NCBI GenBank assembly: GCA_945283395.1
Contig: CALYQH010000079.1
Coordinates: 1-6,382, forward strand
Direction: 5' to 3'
DNA: 6,382 bases
Source of the DNA: an uncultured Ventosimonas sp.
Lineage (GTDB): Bacteria > Pseudomonadota > Gammaproteobacteria > Pseudomonadales > Pseudomonadaceae
Shown here: piece by piece, positions 1 to 5,729 of the stretch
How the letters are laid out: the number at the start of each line of letters is the position of its first letter
How positions within the stretch are numbered: position 1 is the first letter of the stretch
Position numbers and translations under genes: made by a program
Notes under the pieces: model-generated
What the model was told of the DNA's origin: nothing
The model's input: the letters and a program-made list of their open reading frames with translations, nothing else
Databases searched by the model: none

Positions 1-891
1 TAAAGGTTCTGTTTCTCTGTCTTTCAACCACAAATTTGTTGTAATGGCATCATCTTGAACTACTGCTAGTAATTCTATATTATTGCCTGATGAGGCAGCT
101 AACACTATTATCCCTACACTAGTTTTGAGAGAAGCTGAAACTATTTCGCTCCCTCTGGTAGGAAGAGGCTCTTCACTAGCTAGTTTAAAACGATATAAAT
201 GACGTTTTAATTTCCCTAAATATTGCATTCGAGCTACAATCTCTTGCCCCGTGTAACAACCTTTTTTAAAACTAACCCCTCCTACCGCTTGGAGGTTAAT
301 CATTTGTGGAATAAATAATTCAGAGGTTTCTAAAAAAATTTGTCCTATTCCCGCTTGTATTTGTCCTAATAACCAAGTAGTTAACTCTTGTTGAGGGAGA
401 TGTTTAGCCAATTTATTAACGATGTTAGATGTTGAATTCTTATGTATCCATAATTCGTAACGTTCTGAACCTATTTTTATAATAAAATAGTCATGTTTAT
501 TTACTAATTCATTGATCTCTGTTGGCAGAGGAATTTCTAAAAAGGAGAGTTGATGATTACTGGTTGCTTTTATACCAAATCTTAACCAAATTGAGCTTAC
601 ATCTGTTAAGTTAACTTTAGAAAAAATAGCATATTTTTTTAAATCATTTAATTGGATGGAAAGCAGCCGATTATCTAAAGAAAGAAGAAAACCATTTTCT
701 GCTTTATCTATTATTCTGAAGCTAGAGACCATTCTGCCTTTAGGAGTACATCTTGCACCAAGACTGCTTTCAGTCGTAGATAAATAATTAAGGTTACAAG
801 TTAATTGGCCTTGTAAAAATTTCTTGCTATCTTTCCCTTCTATAGATAGAACACCCTCATGAGTGAGAGCACAATAAAAAGCTTCTATCAT
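1..891 (-). CDS. ygfZ: Folate-binding protein YgfZ, Fe-S cluster assembly/repair factor (3' end cut by window edge)
   Basis: The minus strand reads open from ATG at 891 to the window edge, 297 codons without a stop. The C-terminal part has the family signature KGCYTGQE at residues 210-217, with the conserved cysteine at 212, preceded by a PQMINLQAVGGVSF stretch typical of YgfZ. The N-terminal half resembles the GcvT-like folate-binding fold (EGKDSKKFLQGQLTCN at about 18-33, then a CTPKGRM segment). Known family role: a cytoplasmic tetrahydrofolate-binding protein that supports assembly or repair of certain Fe-S enzymes, including the tRNA-modifying enzyme MiaB. E. coli YgfZ is about 326 residues, so probably only a short C-terminus is missing. 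A GAGG ribosome binding site (898-901 on this strand) six bases upstream supports the start. It is divergent from sdhE, the usual Pseudomonas arrangement. Confidence 0.95.
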   Translation of the reverse strand, partial: MIEAFYCALTHEGVLSIEGKDSKKFLQGQLTCNLNYLSTTESSLGARCTPKGRMVSSFRIIDKAENGFLLSLDNRLLSIQLNDLKKYAIFSKVNLTDVSSIWLRFGIKATSNHQLSFLEIPLPTEINELVNKHDYFIIKIGSERYELWIHKNSTSNIVNKLAKHLPQQELTTWLLGQIQAGIGQIFLETSELFIPQMINLQAVGGVSFKKGCYTGQEIVARMQYLGKLKRHLYRFKLASEEPLPTRGSEIVSASLKTSVGIIVLAASSGNNIELLAVVQDDAITTNLWLKDRETEPL

Positions 892-918
892 AAACAACCT
901 CAAATATATGTAGTCTTT

Positions 919-927
919 ATTATAACA
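919..927 (-). promoter_or_regulatory. Extended -10 promoter candidate for ygfZ
   Basis: On the minus strand the sequence reads TGTTATAAT, a perfect TATAAT hexamer (924-919) preceded by the TGn extension. It lies about 27 bases upstream of the ygfZ start codon, leaving room for a short leader with the GAGG site. No good -35 is seen at standard spacing. A TTGCAC lies 20 bases upstream of the -10, which is too far for a normal promoter. An extended -10 can work without a strong -35. In AT-rich DNA such hexamers can arise by chance, but position and extension both fit. Confidence 0.6.
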
Positions 928-1030
928 GGTTAAGTATTACTAAGGTGCAACTTGCTTTAGTATGGCATTAATAGTAGTGAGATAATTAATCTATCAGAGT
1001 TTTAATTTACCTCTTAGTTTAATAAAAACA

Positions 1031-1039
1031 TGATATAAT
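1031..1039 (+). promoter_or_regulatory. Extended -10 promoter candidate for sdhE-ygfX
   Basis: TGATATAAT gives a perfect TATAAT (1034-1039) with the TGn extension, 24 bases upstream of the sdhE ATG. The expected transcript start is near 1046, just before the AAAGGG ribosome binding site at 1051-1056. The -35 region at 17-base spacing (CTCTTA, 1011-1016) matches poorly. With the ygfZ promoter it forms a divergent pair whose -10 elements are about 110 bases apart. The 892-1063 region shows no other clear element. Confidence 0.65.
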
Positions 1040-1063
1040 CTGATCGTATTAAAGGGTTTAATT

Positions 1064-1321
1064 ATGTCTAATAATGAAATTGAGTTAAAAAGATTATATT
1101 GGCATTGCCGTAGGGGAATGTTAGAGTTGGACGTACTATTAATGCCGTTTATGCAAGAAGTATATCCAAGCCTAAACCAAGAAGATCAACAATGCTTTAA
1201 AAAGTTATTAAACTGTGATGATCAAGATCTTTTCTCTTGGTTTATGCAACGCGGTGAACCTGAAGACCTTGATTTAAAAAGAATGGTTCAGATGATTCTA
1301 GCACGTGTACAGCCTACTTGA
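1064..1321 (+). CDS. sdhE: Succinate dehydrogenase flavinylation factor SdhE (YgfY/CptB)
   Basis: An 85-residue protein of the SdhE (YgfY, formerly CptB) family. The defining RGxxE motif is at residues 17-21 (RGMLE), followed by the conserved LD and MPF stretch and, near residue 52, [15 protein letters not shown], which parallels the E. coli DDPDLFNWLMNHGKP region. Family length is about 85-90, so it is complete. Known role: a small cytoplasmic protein that promotes covalent FAD attachment to SdhA, and fumarate reductase in some species; it was earlier proposed to be the antitoxin partner of YgfX. The ATG has a good AAAGGG site seven bases upstream. Its 3' end overlaps the start of ygfX by 17 bases in another frame, so the two are cotranscribed and probably translationally coupled. 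Confidence 0.95.
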   Translation: MSNNEIELKRLYWHCRRGMLELDVLLMPFMQEVYPSLNQEDQQCFKKLLNCDDQDLFSWFMQRGEPEDLDLKRMVQMILARVQPT

Positions 1322-1739
1322 TATTAAATTAATTGAGTGCCATTGGCATAGCTCAAGAATACTTTTATATTTATATATAATTTGTGTTCTAGTTGCTCTG
1401 ATAAGTATTTGGTTATTACCTATTGATCTACTTGGAAGTTTATTAGGAACTCTAATATTATCCTGTTATTCAGTCTGGATATTATTGCAGCAGATTCTAT
1501 TAATAATGCCTAATTCATTTGTAGCAATACGCAGGAGTACCACTAGCTGGCTAATAGGTAACAATCAAAATGAATGGTACACCATTAAGTTAATACCTTC
1601 TAGTTGTATAGTATTAGCTTGGATTGTGATATTGAGGTTTCATGTAGAAGGTACAAAAAGAACTTTTACTATCTGTTTACCTGTTGATGGAATATCAACA
1701 GATGAGCATCGTAGATTAAGAGTTTTTTACGGTATTTAA
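1305..1739 (+). CDS. ygfX: Membrane protein YgfX (CptA family), GTG start
   Basis: A 144-residue protein with two closely spaced hydrophobic segments (about residues 18-38 and 42-66) and a soluble C-terminal part ending in [14 protein letters not shown], a tail like the DDFRRLRVW ending of Pseudomonas-type YgfX/CptA proteins. The N-terminal [12 protein letters not shown] also fits the family start. Known or proposed roles: an inner-membrane partner of SdhE. E. coli YgfX was reported as a growth inhibitor affecting FtsZ and MreB, but a toxin role is debated. The start is uncertain: no in-frame ATG occurs before residue 68, after both membrane segments, so GTG at 1305 inside sdhE is the best choice. 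No strong ribosome binding site precedes it, consistent with coupling to sdhE translation. Sequence divergence is high, as usual for this family. Confidence 0.85.
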   Translation: MYSLLDIKLIECHWHSSRILLYLYIICVLVALISIWLLPIDLLGSLLGTLILSCYSVWILLQQILLIMPNSFVAIRRSTTSWLIGNNQNEWYTIKLIPSSCIVLAWIVILRFHVEGTKRTFTICLPVDGISTDEHRRLRVFYGI

Positions 1740-1763
1740 CATGAAAAATTATACATATATAAG

Positions 1764-1790
1764 GAACTAATAAAGACAATTTATTTCTGT
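1764..1790 (+). promoter_or_regulatory. Weak second sigma-E-like promoter candidate
   Basis: GAACTA (1764-1769, preceded by G) is followed after 16 bases by TCTGT (1786-1790), an imperfect version of the sigma-E pattern GAACTT-N16-TCtgA. It is 53 bases upstream of the much better site at 1817. The Pseudomonas algU gene is known to have more than one AlgU-dependent promoter, which makes this plausible, but the two mismatches and the overlap with a hairpin keep confidence low. Confidence 0.25.
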
Positions 1791-1800
1791 GGCAACAGAA
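1785..1800 (+). other. Small hairpin (6-bp stem, 4-base loop) after ygfX
   Basis: TTCTGT, loop GGCA, then ACAGAA form a perfect 6-bp inverted repeat 45 bases after the ygfX stop. No T-run follows, so it is a poor intrinsic terminator. It may slow read-through from ygfX into rpoE, act as a small operator, or be chance. It lies just upstream of the sigma-E promoter. Confidence 0.35.
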
Positions 1801-1816
1801 TTACTAAAAGTAAAAA

Positions 1817-1843
1817 GAACTTTTTTTTTAATGTATCGTCTAA
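1817..1843 (+). promoter_or_regulatory. Sigma-E/AlgU-type promoter of rpoE (autoregulatory)
   Basis: GAACTT at 1817-1822 followed by a T-run, then exactly 16 bases to TCTAA at 1839-1843 (GTCTAA if the preceding G is counted). This matches the known RpoE/AlgU consensus (GAACTT, 16-17 bases, TCtgA/TCtaA) in both elements and in spacing. Transcription would start near 1849-1851, about 50 bases before the preferred rpoE start codon. Because the gene downstream encodes a sigma factor of this same family, the site implies positive autoregulation, as established for E. coli rpoE and P. aeruginosa algU. Confidence 0.85.
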
Positions 1844-1900
1844 CCAATCATATTAAAAGATTAGATGATGCAGGATAACTCTTCAATATGGGGTGTCTGC

Positions 1901-2479
1901 ATGTTAACCCAAGAGCTGGATCAACGCCTAGTTGAGCGGGTACAACAAGGTGATAAAAGGGCATTCGATATGTTGGTGATTAAGTATCAACATAAAATTT
2001 ATGCCTTAGTTATGCGTTTTGTACATGATATACAAGAGGCACAGGACATAGCTCAAGAGGCTTTTATTAAGGCTTATAGGGCTATAGGTGGTTTCAGAGG
2101 AGAAAGTGCCTTTTATACATGGTTGTATCGAATAGCTATTAATACTGCTAAAAATTATCTGGTTGCAAAAGGTCGGAGACCCCCAGATGTGGATGTGAAT
2201 ACAGATGATGCAGAGTTTTTTATGGGTGAAAATGGACTTAAAGATCATGATACACCAGAGCATACATTATTGAGGGACGAAATAGAATATATTGTTCATA
2301 AAACTATTCAACAGTTACCAGAAGATTTACGAACTGCTTTAACTTTACGTGAATCTGAAGGTCTAAGTTATGATGAGATAGCGGAAGTTATGCAATGCCC
2401 TGTAGGGACAGTAAGGTCGAGGATTTTTCGAGCTAGGGAAGCAGTTGATAAAGTTCTTCAACCATTACTGGAGAACTAG
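1901..2479 (+). CDS. rpoE: RNA polymerase sigma factor RpoE/AlgU (ECF, envelope stress)
   Basis: A 192-residue ECF sigma factor starting MLTQELDQRLVERVQQGDKR, nearly the same as P. aeruginosa AlgU, which has 193 residues. Region 2 spans about residues 10-95, with the core-binding and -10 recognition stretch around HDIQEAQDIAQEAFIKAYR and FYTWLYRIAINTAKN. Region 4, about 132-186, holds the helix-turn-helix LSYDEIAEVMQCPVGTVRSR that reads the GAACTT -35. Known role: transcription of envelope-stress genes and, in Pseudomonas, alginate genes; kept inactive by MucA. I prefer ATG at 1901 because homologues begin MLTQ. In-frame ATGs at 1865 and 1868 would add 12 or 11 residues (MMQDNSSIWGVC) unlike the family. 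A weak GGGGTG lies about five bases before 1901. It heads the mucA-mucB-mucD cluster, 43 bases before mucA. Confidence 0.96.
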   Translation: MLTQELDQRLVERVQQGDKRAFDMLVIKYQHKIYALVMRFVHDIQEAQDIAQEAFIKAYRAIGGFRGESAFYTWLYRIAINTAKNYLVAKGRRPPDVDVNTDDAEFFMGENGLKDHDTPEHTLLRDEIEYIVHKTIQQLPEDLRTALTLRESEGLSYDEIAEVMQCPVGTVRSRIFRAREAVDKVLQPLLEN

Positions 2480-2522
2480 TTTTAATGCTTTGTTTTAGGT
2501 TTAAGTTTAAGAAGGTACCATT

Positions 2523-3059
2523 ATGAGTAATGAAAATCTAAAAATTTCATTATCAGCAGTGATGGATAACGCAGAAAATGAACTTGAGTTACGTCGTATT
2601 TTAAATAATACAGATGATAATGTAATGGCAACGTGGTCTCGTTATCATATTGTGCGTGCTATTATAGGTAAGGATGTAATATACCCTAAATTAGATATAG
2701 CACTAGCAGTCAGGGAAGCTATCAGACAAGAAGAATTATCAAATATTTCAGCTAAAAATGCTGTTATAGCCAAACAAAAAGATAGACACTCAACCCTAGC
2801 TTCTACTATAGTTAAGTTAGCAGTAGCAGCTTCTATTTTAGCTGTCACTTTATTATCAGCTTACTTCTTTAATAATGAGGGAGTGATGCCCTCCAATTTT
2901 GTAGAGCGCACACATAAAACTGATGATTTAACCGTGGCAACTAATGATTGGATTGAGCAAAGATTATCTAATTTTGTAGATCGTCATGAACAGAAGGGTA
3001 TATTAACTATAGATGATTATGATCAAATAGTTAATTCTTCAAATACTATAACTAATTAA
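2523..3059 (+). CDS. mucA: Anti-sigma factor MucA (RseA family), single-pass inner membrane
   Basis: A 178-residue type II membrane protein. The cytoplasmic N-terminal sigma-binding domain (about 1-85) has the family pattern LSAVMDNAENELELRRIL, then TWSRYHIVRAI and PKLDIALAVREAI, close to Pseudomonas MucA. One transmembrane helix lies at about 96-116. The periplasmic part is 117-178 and keeps the NDWIEQRL...DRHEQ motif (141-156) that parallels DTRWHEQRLPIYLRQH in P. aeruginosa. Known role: binds AlgU/RpoE at the membrane. On envelope stress it is cut in the periplasm by AlgW/DegS and then in the membrane by MucP/RseP, releasing the sigma factor. The protein is about 16 residues shorter than P. 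aeruginosa MucA (194), the loss being in the periplasmic part. AAGAAGGT at 2509-2516, six bases before ATG, is a good ribosome binding site. Confidence 0.95.
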   Translation: MSNENLKISLSAVMDNAENELELRRILNNTDDNVMATWSRYHIVRAIIGKDVIYPKLDIALAVREAIRQEELSNISAKNAVIAKQKDRHSTLASTIVKLAVAASILAVTLLSAYFFNNEGVMPSNFVERTHKTDDLTVATNDWIEQRLSNFVDRHEQKGILTIDDYDQIVNSSNTITN

Positions 3060-3070
3060 AATTTAGTTTT

Positions 3071-3095
3071 AAGCTGATTAATATATAATCAACTT
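3071..3095 (+). other. AT-rich hairpin between mucA and mucB, possible attenuator
   Basis: AAGCTGATTA and TAATCAACTT pair over ten positions with one C/A mismatch around a five-base loop, followed by the T-rich run ATTTTA. The stem starts 12 bases after the mucA stop. It resembles a weak intrinsic terminator and could lower mucB transcript relative to mucA. The low GC content of the stem makes strong termination unlikely. Confidence 0.35.
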
Positions 3096-3137
3096 ATTTT
3101 ATATAATAGAAATGGAAGTAGAAAAGGGTAGTAATTA

Positions 3138-4130
3138 ATGAAATGTTTGATCAGGGTAAAGTCATGCTTTTTTGCATGGTTGCTTAATATGATGTTGATC
3201 ATAGCGGGATTAATTACTTTTACTGTGCAGGCTGAAGAGCAACAGGATGCTAGATTCTATTTGCAACATATTATCTCTGCTCGAGAAACTTTAAGTTTTA
3301 CTGGTATTTTTAATTATAGTCGTCCTGATCATAAAATGGAGCGTTATGTTTATCAAGTTTATCAACAGATTACTGATGATGGTAAAACAAAGGAATGGGT
3401 TAAATTAAGTAATTTAGATGAAGGATTTATATTAGTTGATAAAGAAGTTGTTTGTGTCACAAAAGGTTATAAAAGTAAATTTAGGGCTAGTTCTATATTA
3501 CAATCATTAACAAGAGAAAATATAGATAATTTATTGCAAGACTATGATATTAGTTTATCTGAGAAAGAGCTCCAAGTAGCTAATAGAAGTGCCCAAGAGT
3601 TAATTTTCAAAGCAAAAGATAATTATCGCTATACCTATAAATTAGCTTTTGATAAGTCAACTTTTTTTCCCCTTCAATATATCTTTTTTGATAAAGATAA
3701 TAAGTTATTAGAACAGGGGCATTTTAGTCAATTTAATCCTGTCTCTAATGATCAGGTAGTAGTAGAGCCATTTGCAACTAGTTGTTTGAAAATTAACAAG
3801 CAACAACCTAAGATTAATCAGACTAATTGGATAATAACTTGGAAGCCTTTAGGATTTAATTTAGAAAAGGTCATTGTAAGCCAACATAATGATGAACAAC
3901 TAGTCTATAGTGATGGTTTAGTTTATTTTTCTGTTTTTATCGAACCACTATCAGATTCTCGTATGTCGAATCTTGAAAGGTATTTTGGCGCCACGGTGGT
4001 TATATCTAGACAAATTGATTTACCAGATAATAAAAAATATTTTGTTACGGTTGTGGGAGAAATACCTTTATCAACTGCTGAACGTATTGCGTTATCTTTA
4101 CATCAACAAACTGATATCCATAATCTTTAG
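3138..4130 (+). CDS. mucB: Sigma factor regulatory protein MucB (RseB family), periplasmic
   Basis: A 330-residue exported protein. The N-terminus has a basic stretch, a hydrophobic core and a likely signal peptidase site after VQA at residue 32. The mature protein fits the two-domain RseB/MucB fold: a large LolA-like domain (about 35-210, starting RFYLQHIISARETLSFTGIFNYSR) and a smaller C-terminal domain (about 228-325) with DGLVYFSVFIEPL and VTVVGEIPLSTAERIALSL, nearly matching P. aeruginosa VTVVGEVPLGTAERVALSI. Known role: binds the periplasmic part of MucA and shields it from the DegS/AlgW protease; in E. coli RseB this is relieved by binding of mislocalised LPS or lipoproteins. It is slightly longer than P. 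aeruginosa MucB (about 316). An AAAGGG ribosome binding site at 3123-3128 precedes the ATG by nine bases. It follows mucA by 78 bases. Confidence 0.94.
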   Translation: MKCLIRVKSCFFAWLLNMMLIIAGLITFTVQAEEQQDARFYLQHIISARETLSFTGIFNYSRPDHKMERYVYQVYQQITDDGKTKEWVKLSNLDEGFILVDKEVVCVTKGYKSKFRASSILQSLTRENIDNLLQDYDISLSEKELQVANRSAQELIFKAKDNYRYTYKLAFDKSTFFPLQYIFFDKDNKLLEQGHFSQFNPVSNDQVVVEPFATSCLKINKQQPKINQTNWIITWKPLGFNLEKVIVSQHNDEQLVYSDGLVYFSVFIEPLSDSRMSNLERYFGATVVISRQIDLPDNKKYFVTVVGEIPLSTAERIALSLHQQTDIHNL

Positions 4131-4239
4131 CTATTAATAATACAGGGTAAAGAATAAAGACTGTGTTGTTTTATTTGAATGCTTTTAGTGCATATTAAAA
4201 TTCATCTTTAACTTTTTATAGAAAGTAACTGGAGTAATT
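4131..4239 (+). other. mucB-mucD intergenic region without mucC
   Basis: These 109 bases lie where Pseudomonas carries mucC, which encodes an RseC-like inner membrane protein. No reading frame or recognisable mucC remnant fits here. The segment is AT-rich and ends with a clear GGAG ribosome binding site (4231-4234) five bases before the mucD ATG. No convincing sigma-E promoter or terminator was found in it; TAACTT at 4209-4214 lacks a -10 partner. Confidence 0.6.
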
Positions 4240-5643
4240 ATGAGTAAAATAAAAAGTTGTTTTTTTATTTTATTATTATTTCTTTATTTAGGACAGATTA
4301 CAATTTCACAGGCAACTGCTCTACCGGATTTTACTAAATTGGTGGAACAATCAGCACCTTCTGTAGTGAATATAAGCACCTCTAAAAAAATAGCTAGTTA
4401 TTATGATTTATCACCTGATTTAAATGATATTCCTCCTATGTATAGAGATTTTTTTCAGGGACAAGTACCTAATTCTCCAGAATCACAATATAGTCAGTCT
4501 TTAGGGTCTGGTTTTATTATTTCATCTGATGGCTATATTTTGACTAATAATCATGTGGTGCAAGGGGCTGATGAAATCAGAGTTAAATTATCTGATCGTA
4601 GAGAATTTACTGCTAAATTAATAGGTGCTGATAATAGAACGGATATAGCCTTATTGAAGGTAGAAGATAATAATTTACCTCAAGTTAAAATTTGTAAGAT
4701 AAATACATTAAAAGTAGGGGACTGGGTAATGGCCATAGGTTCTCCTTTTGGCTTTGATCATTCAGTAACAGCAGGTATTGTCAGTGCTAAAGGGCGAAGT
4801 TTAGGAGCAGAAAGTAATTATGTTCCTTTTATTCAAACAGATGTTGCTATCAATCCTGGTAACTCAGGAGGCCCTTTATTTAATTTAGAAGGAGAAGTTA
4901 TAGGTATTAACTCACAAATTCTGACTCGCTCTGGTGGCTTTATGGGATTATCGTTTGCCATACCTATCGATGTAGCCATGTCTGTAGCTGAACAAATTAA
5001 AGCTACAGGAAAAGTACAAAGAGCTTGGTTAGGAATTATGATTCAGGAGGTAAGTAAAGATCTTGCGGAATCTTTTGGACTAGAGAAACCTGAGGGTGCT
5101 TTGATAGCTCGAATCTTGGAAAATAGTCCTGCAACTGATAGTGGTTTACAGGTAGGAGACATTGTCTTAACAGTTAATGGACAAATGATCCAACATTCTG
5201 CCGATTTACCTCATATAGTAGGTATGCTTAAACCGGGTAGTGAAATTAATATGCAACTAATTAGGGCTGGAAAAGAACAGAATATTGTTGTTAAGACAGG
5301 TGTATTACCAAATGATAATAACAATATAGCCAGCCTACCAGCTACATCAAAGAAGGTGCAAGCTAATATACTGGGTATTATTATTGGTAATTTAACAGCT
5401 AATCAGAAAAAAATTTTAGGTGTTAATCAAGGAGTTGTAATTGAAAATGTGCCTAAAGAAAGTTTAGGTTATCAATTAGGTTTAGCAACTAATGATGTTA
5501 TAACGCACCTAAATAATCAGCCTGTTTTGTCAGTTAGCAATTTTGAAAAAACTATTAATAAATTATCTAAAGGAAAAATGCTAGCCATGGGCATTATAAG
5601 AGATAATCATGCCTCTTTTATAACGTTTCGAATAATTCCTTAA
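4240..5643 (+). CDS. mucD: Periplasmic serine protease/chaperone MucD (DegP/HtrA family)
   Basis: A 467-residue HtrA-family protease. A signal peptide with a long hydrophobic core (about 6-20) ends near ATA at 25-27. The trypsin-like domain shows the full catalytic triad: His105 in LTNNHVV, Asp135 in TDIALLK, and Ser209 in NPGNSGGP. PDZ1 covers about 263-355 (RAWLGIMIQEV...GALIARILENSPATDSGLQVGDIVLTVNG split by short linkers) and PDZ2 about 376-465, so it is the two-PDZ DegP/DegQ/MucD type, not DegS/AlgW, which has one PDZ and a membrane anchor. Known role: degrades or refolds damaged periplasmic proteins and so dampens MucA cleavage and sigma-E activity. Length is close to that of P. aeruginosa MucD (474). 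GGAG five bases upstream supports the start. Confidence 0.96.
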   Translation: MSKIKSCFFILLLFLYLGQITISQATALPDFTKLVEQSAPSVVNISTSKKIASYYDLSPDLNDIPPMYRDFFQGQVPNSPESQYSQSLGSGFIISSDGYILTNNHVVQGADEIRVKLSDRREFTAKLIGADNRTDIALLKVEDNNLPQVKICKINTLKVGDWVMAIGSPFGFDHSVTAGIVSAKGRSLGAESNYVPFIQTDVAINPGNSGGPLFNLEGEVIGINSQILTRSGGFMGLSFAIPIDVAMSVAEQIKATGKVQRAWLGIMIQEVSKDLAESFGLEKPEGALIARILENSPATDSGLQVGDIVLTVNGQMIQHSADLPHIVGMLKPGSEINMQLIRAGKEQNIVVKTGVLPNDNNNIASLPATSKKVQANILGIIIGNLTANQKKILGVNQGVVIENVPKESLGYQLGLATNDVITHLNNQPVLSVSNFEKTINKLSKGKMLAMGIIRDNHASFITFRIIP

Positions 5644-5660
5644 ATAGTTAAAAGAAGTTA

Positions 5661-5690
5661 TTAGCAGGTAGTGTATCAGTAAGATATAAG
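5661..5690 (+). promoter_or_regulatory. Possible sigma-70 promoter of lepA
   Basis: TTAGCA (5661-5666) and TATAAG (5685-5690) are separated by 18 bases and each matches the sigma-70 consensus partly (four of six and five of six). Transcription would begin near 5697, about 33 bases before the lepA GTG. The -10 also forms the left arm of a small inverted repeat with CTTATA (5696-5701, loop of five). In AT-rich DNA this could be chance, and lepA may equally be read from the mucD transcript. Confidence 0.3.
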
Positions 5691-5729
5691 GTACACTTAT
5701 AAGTTATTTATTACTTGAGTATTAGATCT

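Noticed and set aside
981..995. GATA...TATC short inverted repeat in the divergent ygfZ/sdhE region as an operator
   Set aside because: Four-base arms around an AT-rich spacer are too short and too common in this sequence to support a regulator site.
1064..1739. sdhE-ygfX as a toxin-antitoxin system (CptB-CptA)
   Set aside because: The pair was once annotated this way, but SdhE has a well-supported flavinylation role and this is its standard chromosomal context, so I do not call it a TA module.
2006..2263. 85-codon minus-strand reading frame within rpoE
   Set aside because: It lies opposite a strongly conserved sigma factor gene, its Ile/Cys/His-rich translation looks like a shadow of the coding strand, and no ribosome binding site or homologue is recognised.
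2473..2499. GAACTA at the rpoE/mucA junction as a sigma-E promoter for mucA
   Set aside because: Sixteen bases downstream the sequence is TTAGG, not a TCTGA/TCTAA-type -10, and the hexamer is part of the rpoE stop region.
2645..2848. 67-codon minus-strand reading frame within mucA
   Set aside because: It is a shadow of the mucA coding sequence; its alanine-rich hydrophobic translation mirrors the opposite strand and nothing supports translation.
3084..3107. TATAAT hexamers at 3084 and 3102 as a mucB promoter
   Set aside because: Both lack a reasonable -35 at 16-18 bases and sit in a very AT-rich gap where TATAAT is expected by chance.
4209..4235. TAACTT upstream of mucD as a sigma-E promoter
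   Set aside because: The -35 is imperfect and the expected -10 position reads GGAGT, which is the mucD ribosome binding site.
5685..5701. Inverted repeat TATAAG-gtaca-CTTATA as terminator of mucD
   Set aside because: The stem is six bases, almost all A/T, and no proper T-run follows, so it is unlikely to terminate transcription.
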